A stretch of 9,779 nucleotides of DNA from JAYPLE01 sp047627515 (lineage in GTDB: Bacteria > Bacteroidota > Bacteroidia > Cytophagales > Cyclobacteriaceae): the NCBI GenBank assembly GCA_047627515.1, contig JBLHTU010000144.1:1-9779 (forward strand), written 5' to 3'. Shown here piece after piece: positions 6,198-9,779 of this stretch. Every line of letters begins with the position of its first letter. Within the stretch, counting starts at the first letter, position 1. The position numbers and the translations under genes are program-made. The notes below the pieces were generated by a model. That model was not told the origin of the DNA. It did not search any database and saw only the letters and a program-made list of their open reading frames with translations.

Positions 6198-6210
6198 GAG
6201 CGGAGGCTCC
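6177..6210 (+). promoter_or_regulatory. dnaX frameshift/slippage cassette (A10 run plus hairpin)
   Basis: The zero frame reads TTA AAA AAA AAA GTA GCG TAG (from 6177); the A run is 6179-6188. A hairpin follows: GGAGC (6197-6201), loop GGAG, GCTCC (6206-6210), starting 8 bases after the last A. An AGGA (6169-6172) lies just upstream, where E. coli dnaX has a Shine-Dalgarno-like stimulator. The -1 frame stays open to 6886, while zero and +1 frames stop at 6195 and 6190. The design resembles the E. coli ribosomal frameshift and the Thermus RNA-polymerase slippage sites. Which mechanism acts is not decided. Confidence 0.7.
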
Positions 6211-6886
6211 GATTTCAAAAGCAATACTTCCCGCTAGCACTGTAGATAAACCCTCTACATCCACCTCAGTAAAAGAGCCAGAGGCTCCAAAACCAAAGAC
6301 TGACTCCCCTGCTATTGTGGAGAGTACTTCTGTGGCACCCGAAGTCAAAAGCGTTATCGTTGAGAAACCTAAACCCTCTATTGTAACCCCTCAGTCTGAC
6401 ATAGGTCCTGCAGAGACGCCTAGTATCTTTAGAAAGAAAGTCAAGACACCTGAGAAACCGATTGCAGAGAAAGAAGAAGGCAATACGGGAAAATCTGTCC
6501 TGGCAGAGGAAAAGCTGGAACCCTTCGATCAAGTAGGATTAGATGATGCTTGGAAGGCTTTCATAGCAGAGAATAGCCCAAAAGCTTCAGAGATGGAACA
6601 ACTGATTTATCATCGAGAACTTAAGTTGCTGCCAGAGCATAAGGTCGCGATTATCCTTCGGAGTACATTAGAAATTTCCATCATGGAGCGCTTCGAACAT
6701 ACGATGATTTCTTTTTTGCGTAAGCACCTCAAAAATGATCGTATCTTAATTGAGAAGGAGATCCTAGAAGATCAGCAGCAGACGCAGACGCTCTACACCA
6801 GCTCTGATAAGTATGACTATATGGTAGAACAAAACCCAAACTTGAAACTGTTGAAAGAAAAATTGGGACTAGATTTTGAGTACTAA
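6188..6886 (+). CDS. dnaX: DnaX tau-specific linker and C-terminal domain (-1 frame)
   Basis: Read in the -1 frame from the A run, this encodes about 232 residues that complete a 600-residue tau. First comes a low-complexity Pro/Lys/Glu/Ser-rich linker (to ~6515), then a folded domain with LDDAWKAFI, a helix around RFEHTMISFLRKHL and the ending NPNLKLLKEKLGLDFEY, which matches my recollection of Bacteroidota DnaX C-termini. By family knowledge tau bridges the clamp loader, polymerase and replicative helicase. There is no ATG near its left end; the first in-frame start-like codon is GTG 6317, in the middle of the linker and without a ribosome binding site. A separate gene is therefore unlikely. 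The end overlaps the convergent mltD-like gene by 4 bp. Confidence 0.88.
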   Translation, partial: SSVGAEAPISKAILPASTVDKPSTSTSVKEPEAPKPKTDSPAIVESTSVAPEVKSVIVEKPKPSIVTPQSDIGPAETPSIFRKKVKTPEKPIAEKEEGNTGKSVLAEEKLEPFDQVGLDDAWKAFIAENSPKASEMEQLIYHRELKLLPEHKVAIILRSTLEISIMERFEHTMISFLRKHLKNDRILIEKEILEDQQQTQTLYTSSDKYDYMVEQNPNLKLLKEKLGLDFEY

Positions 6887-8739
6887 TTTCTGTAAACCCT
6901 TAGCTCTTCCCCAACGCTTAATTCGGTCGACTCCTTATTGTTGAGATCCATGAGCTCCGTGACTGACATCCCGTATTTTTTGGCAATTTGATAGTAGGTA
7001 TCTCCACCTCTTACGATGTAAACGGCTTCATTTCTTATGGCTTTTTTCTTTAGGGTTGGCGCTGAAACGTACAAGTTTTGACCAATCCGAAGGACATCAT
7101 AGCTTGTTAGATTATTCCATTCATTGATCTCGTCAACGCTTATTTCGTACCTTTTCGAGATGCTCCAGAGTGTCTCTCCAGCTTCTATCATATGTTGCTT
7201 TCCTTTTTTGACGTAGTTGCTGAGACTCATGGGCGCTGATTCAGCTTCTGAGGAGGACGCTGGCTCGACGGTACTCATTTCTTCTTGTGGCTGCTCCGTC
7301 ATCGGCTCCGGTTCTATCTCTGTTACTTGTCTGATCGCATCAAGTTTTTCATCGCTAGGTATTTCTGATGCATGGATTTTTAAGTTACCAGAAACGATAG
7401 TGAGCGTATTACTGGATACGTCATGGTATTCAAAGGGTGTATTTTTTGGTCGCCTGCCAGAAAGCCAAAGTACTTGACCAATTGTGATTTCATCTATGAC
7501 TGTGAGTCTATTTCTTTTAGCCAGTTTATCCAGCTTCATACCATATTGCTGAGATACTGCCCACAAGGTTTGATCTCGCTTAGTCACATGAAAACCAATA
7601 TCAGATTTAGATTTTTTTGGACTGATGTAGTACGCGCGACCAGCCTCTATAGATTGACTGCTATTTAAGTCATTGTATAGTTGGACTTTATCAGGGCTTA
7701 TGCCTGCTTCTGCTGCCAGACTGGCCAAGTTGTCATTGGTACCTGCCAGCATAGCTAGCACGCCATTGATCCTTAGAGGTACACTATTCCTATGAGATGT
7801 AATGCCAGGCTTGATCTCATCTGGGAAATCGATAACTATAGGTGCTTCGATTTCGGCTATGGCTTCTTTCTCGGGTTCTGGAGCTACTTCCTGATCTAGC
7901 GATCGGGGTAATTTGCCTTTTGTTGGAATGATCACGCTATAGGTCTTATCCGTAGGGATTTCGCCTGTCTCTATCCATTTATTGTAATACCGCAATAAGT
8001 CTAGCTCTACCTTCGCATCTTTCGCGATTTTCTCCAGTGTTTTACCTCCACCTTTAGTGTATTCCGTTAAGACTAATCCTTCGGATTGTCTTCCTTCAAC
8101 GATGCCCTCAAAGGCGATTTTATGTGCTAAGTATTTTCGAAAGTACCAATGTGTATTCTTAGTAATGGGCATTTTTTTGGTACCATAGTATTTACTATCC
8201 ACATACTTTCTGACACCTCCAAGTCCCGCCTGATAAGCAGAGATAGCATATCCCCAGTTATCAAATTGGAAGTTGTTTCGCTTCAAGTACTTGGCAGCTC
8301 CTCGGGAGGCTGCTGCAATATTTTTTCGTTCATCGATTTTATTGTCGACTCTTAAGCCCACTTCTCGAGCTGTGAAATCTTTGAATTGCCAGAAACCCAC
8401 CGCATCTGAGGTCGAAACGGCATCAGCAATAAGCCCACTTTCTTGAATAACGAGGTATTTGATTTCGTCTGGGACATTTTCTTCTTTGAAGATGCGCTCG
8501 ATAATTGGGAAGTAGAGACGAATCACATCCAACCTCTTTTCCAGATGTGATTGGCTTGCATGGAGGGCATTTACATCTTTCTGTATCAATGACCTTGCTT
8601 CTTCCGTAAGCTCCAACTTCATACCTGCGAAGTCCATGACTTTTGGTACTCTCGGCTGAGCAGCTAAAAAGCTACCTGCAAAGATCAAGAGCATTGATAG
8701 TGTGTATGTTGGAAGAGTAAAAGTTGATAATAGCTTCAT
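6883..8739 (-). CDS. mltD: Secreted LysM lytic transglycosylase, MltD-like
   Basis: A 618-residue envelope enzyme. A signal peptide (~1-27, hydrophobic core MLLIFAGSFLAA) sends it to the periplasm; there is no lipobox Cys. The GH23 SLT domain spans ~70-215, with catalytic Glu100 in VIQESGL and the usual GFWQF (115-119) and AYQAG (168-172) motifs. It cleaves peptidoglycan glycan strands with 1,6-anhydromuramic acid formation. Three clear LysM motifs follow (~383-427, ~515-559, ~573-616) plus two degenerate ones (~230-272, ~322-373), separated by acidic Pro/Glu-rich linkers (283-305, 473-505). E. coli MltD has fewer LysM. ATG 8739 lies 2 bases after the methyltransferase stop, which suggests translational coupling. 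The stop overlaps the dnaX stop region. The symbol is by similarity of architecture. Confidence 0.92.
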   Translation of the reverse strand: MKLLSTFTLPTYTLSMLLIFAGSFLAAQPRVPKVMDFAGMKLELTEEARSLIQKDVNALHASQSHLEKRLDVIRLYFPIIERIFKEENVPDEIKYLVIQESGLIADAVSTSDAVGFWQFKDFTAREVGLRVDNKIDERKNIAAASRGAAKYLKRNNFQFDNWGYAISAYQAGLGGVRKYVDSKYYGTKKMPITKNTHWYFRKYLAHKIAFEGIVEGRQSEGLVLTEYTKGGGKTLEKIAKDAKVELDLLRYYNKWIETGEIPTDKTYSVIIPTKGKLPRSLDQEVAPEPEKEAIAEIEAPIVIDFPDEIKPGITSHRNSVPLRINGVLAMLAGTNDNLASLAAEAGISPDKVQLYNDLNSSQSIEAGRAYYISPKKSKSDIGFHVTKRDQTLWAVSQQYGMKLDKLAKRNRLTVIDEITIGQVLWLSGRRPKNTPFEYHDVSSNTLTIVSGNLKIHASEIPSDEKLDAIRQVTEIEPEPMTEQPQEEMSTVEPASSSEAESAPMSLSNYVKKGKQHMIEAGETLWSISKRYEISVDEINEWNNLTSYDVLRIGQNLYVSAPTLKKKAIRNEAVYIVRGGDTYYQIAKKYGMSVTELMDLNNKESTELSVGEELRVYRN

Positions 8740-8741
8740 AG

Positions 8742-9383
8742 TCAGATCTTTCGCAAGATCATCAATCCATCCCGAAAGGGAAGGAGTAAGTTTTGTACTC
8801 GTGCATCCTCGTGGACTTTTCTGTTAAAATTTTTCAACGCCTCTGTTTTTGTATCCTTGGCATTTTCTTGTGTCACTTTTCCACTCCAAAGTACATTGTC
8901 AACTAACACGTATCCTCCGGTTGTTACCCGATCAATCACGAGGTCGAAGTAAGTAGCATAGCTTTCTTTGTCAGCATCAATAAATACTAAGTCCCAATGG
9001 TCATTATCTAGCTGAGGTATAACCTCACGTGCATTCCCATGTCTTACTTCCAGCTGTGACGCAAACGGGGAATCTGCAAAATATTGTTTAATTCGTGGAA
9101 TCAATTCCTCGTTTCTTTCGATGGTGATGAGTGTACCACTCGCAGTCAGTCCCTCTGCCAAACATAATGCTGAGTATCCAGTGTATGCGCCAATCTCAAG
9201 AATTGACTGAGGTCTGATCATATGACTAATCATACTCAATAATCGACCTTGTAAATGCCCACTAATCATACGTGGCTTTAGTACTTCCAGGTGTGTTTCG
9301 CGATCTAGCTGCTGCAGTCCTTTGGAAGGAGATGCTGTATAGCGTTCAGCGTAGTCAGCAATATCTTTAGGTAAAAAATCCAT
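8742..9383 (-). CDS. Class I SAM-dependent O-methyltransferase
   Basis: A 213-residue cytoplasmic protein of the COMT/CCoAMT-like family (Methyltransf_3). SAM motif I is ILEIGAYTGYSALCLA (61-76), the acidic ribose-binding residue is E89 in ITIER, and the metal/substrate motif is FIDADKESYATYF (134-146) with VDNVLWSGKV (161-170) and the RDGLMI ending. D136, D162 and N163 are the likely divalent-metal ligands. Family members methylate catechols, caffeoyl-CoA or, in the bacterial TrmR/YrrM branch, 5-hydroxyuridine in tRNA. The length and lack of extra domains would fit TrmR, but the branch cannot be fixed by eye. It lies 13 bases after the M16 peptidase gene and 2 bases before the transglycosylase gene, so it is probably co-transcribed. 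Confidence 0.9.
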   Translation of the reverse strand: MDFLPKDIADYAERYTASPSKGLQQLDRETHLEVLKPRMISGHLQGRLLSMISHMIRPQSILEIGAYTGYSALCLAEGLTASGTLITIERNEELIPRIKQYFADSPFASQLEVRHGNAREVIPQLDNDHWDLVFIDADKESYATYFDLVIDRVTTGGYVLVDNVLWSGKVTQENAKDTKTEALKNFNRKVHEDARVQNLLLPFRDGLMILRKI

Positions 9384-9396
9384 TCAAGCGATCAAG

Positions 9397-9779
9397 TTAT
9401 GAGTCGATGGGTTGGTACTTCAAAGTAGTGAACTGATCGTCGGTTAGACATTCATTGGCTAGCTCTAATAGTTTACTGGCACTGACGGCATCTATTTTCT
9501 TAAAGATATGGTCAAGGTCCGGAATGGTCTGAAGGTCAAGTAATGACTTGGCCATCATTAGCATCATGGCATTGTTATTTTCTTCTGACATCGCTAACTG
9601 TCCTTTCAGCTGGGTCTTAGCTTTTTGTAATTGCCCTTCAGTCAAAGACTTCGCTTTCAAAATGTTTATCTCTTTTTGAACAAGAGAGACGCTCTTTTTG
9701 AGATTTTTTGGATCAGTAGCAAAACCGATCGCGAACATACCTGTATCGATGTAGGAGGAAAAGTGAGCTTCGACACCAT
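9397..9779 (-). CDS. M16-family zinc peptidase, C-terminal end (5' partial)
   Basis: The frame runs off the right edge; about 126 C-terminal residues are visible. ATG 9738 is internal, since the residues before it (VEAHFSSYIDTG) continue the family pattern. The stretch SYIDTGMFAIGFATD, the long helix around LTEGQLQKAKTQLKGQLAMSEE and the ending IDAVSASKLLELANECL match the second, inactive-half domain of M16 peptidases (insulinase/processing-peptidase type). The HxxEH zinc site would lie upstream, outside the window, so activity cannot be judged, nor whether it carries a signal peptide. It is the first visible gene of the minus-strand cluster. Confidence 0.82.
   Translation of the reverse strand, partial: GVEAHFSSYIDTGMFAIGFATDPKNLKKSVSLVQKEINILKAKSLTEGQLQKAKTQLKGQLAMSEENNNAMMLMMAKSLLDLQTIPDLDHIFKKIDAVSASKLLELANECLTDDQFTTLKYQPIDS

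Noticed and set aside
6317..6886. Separate gene starting at GTG 6317
   Set aside because: The frame is open back to the A run, the encoded domain is the tau end of DnaX, and the GTG lies inside the low-complexity linker without a binding site.
7217..8355. Open frames of 68-86 codons on the plus strand opposite the transglycosylase gene
   Set aside because: Shadows of a well-supported minus-strand coding sequence, with no family motifs.

Overview
The window comes from a Bacteroidota chromosome, most likely a Cytophagales-type lineage. The evidence is a large adhesin-like protein ending in a Por/type IX secretion C-terminal sorting domain, a DnaX with the Bacteroidota-style sequence lacking the usual zinc cysteines, a tmRNA tag reading GEDSYAMAA (I recall the Cytophaga tag as closely similar), a tmRNA whose CCA end is not encoded, and gene starts with little Shine-Dalgarno sequence. 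The genus cannot be told from the sequence.

Layout. Positions 1-1388 (+) hold the 3' end of a secreted repeat protein: cadherin-like repeats, MBG-type beta modules and a type IX sorting tail, followed by a probable terminator. Positions 1389-2117 carry no intact gene. They hold a truncated IS3-family transposase end (minus), two ~107-bp copies of the tmRNA 3' end plus its terminator, and between the copies a 41-codon reading frame and a 21-bp palindrome. This looks like the scar of an element once integrated at the tmRNA 3' end. The intact tmRNA gene ssrA is at 2118-2512 (minus). A nitrilase (2692-3597, +) then meets, stop codon against stop codon, a four-module vicinal-oxygen-chelate protein (3598-4677, minus). 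After a 407-bp intergenic stretch comes dnaX (5085 to 6886, +), split into two frames at a run of ten A.

The right end is a minus-strand cluster read from the window edge leftward: an M16 peptidase C-terminus (9779-9397), a class I O-methyltransferase (9383-8742) and a secreted LysM lytic transglycosylase (8739-6883). Gaps of 13 and 2 bases suggest one transcript. Its last gene overlaps the end of dnaX tail to tail by 4 bp.

The strongest observation is in dnaX. The ten-A run, a short hairpin 8 bases after it and immediate stops in the other two frames are arranged like known dnaX frameshift or slippage cassettes. They would give a ~370-residue gamma form and a 600-residue tau form. The second is the tmRNA-associated duplication. 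I see no CRISPR array, defence system or wholly new gene system here.
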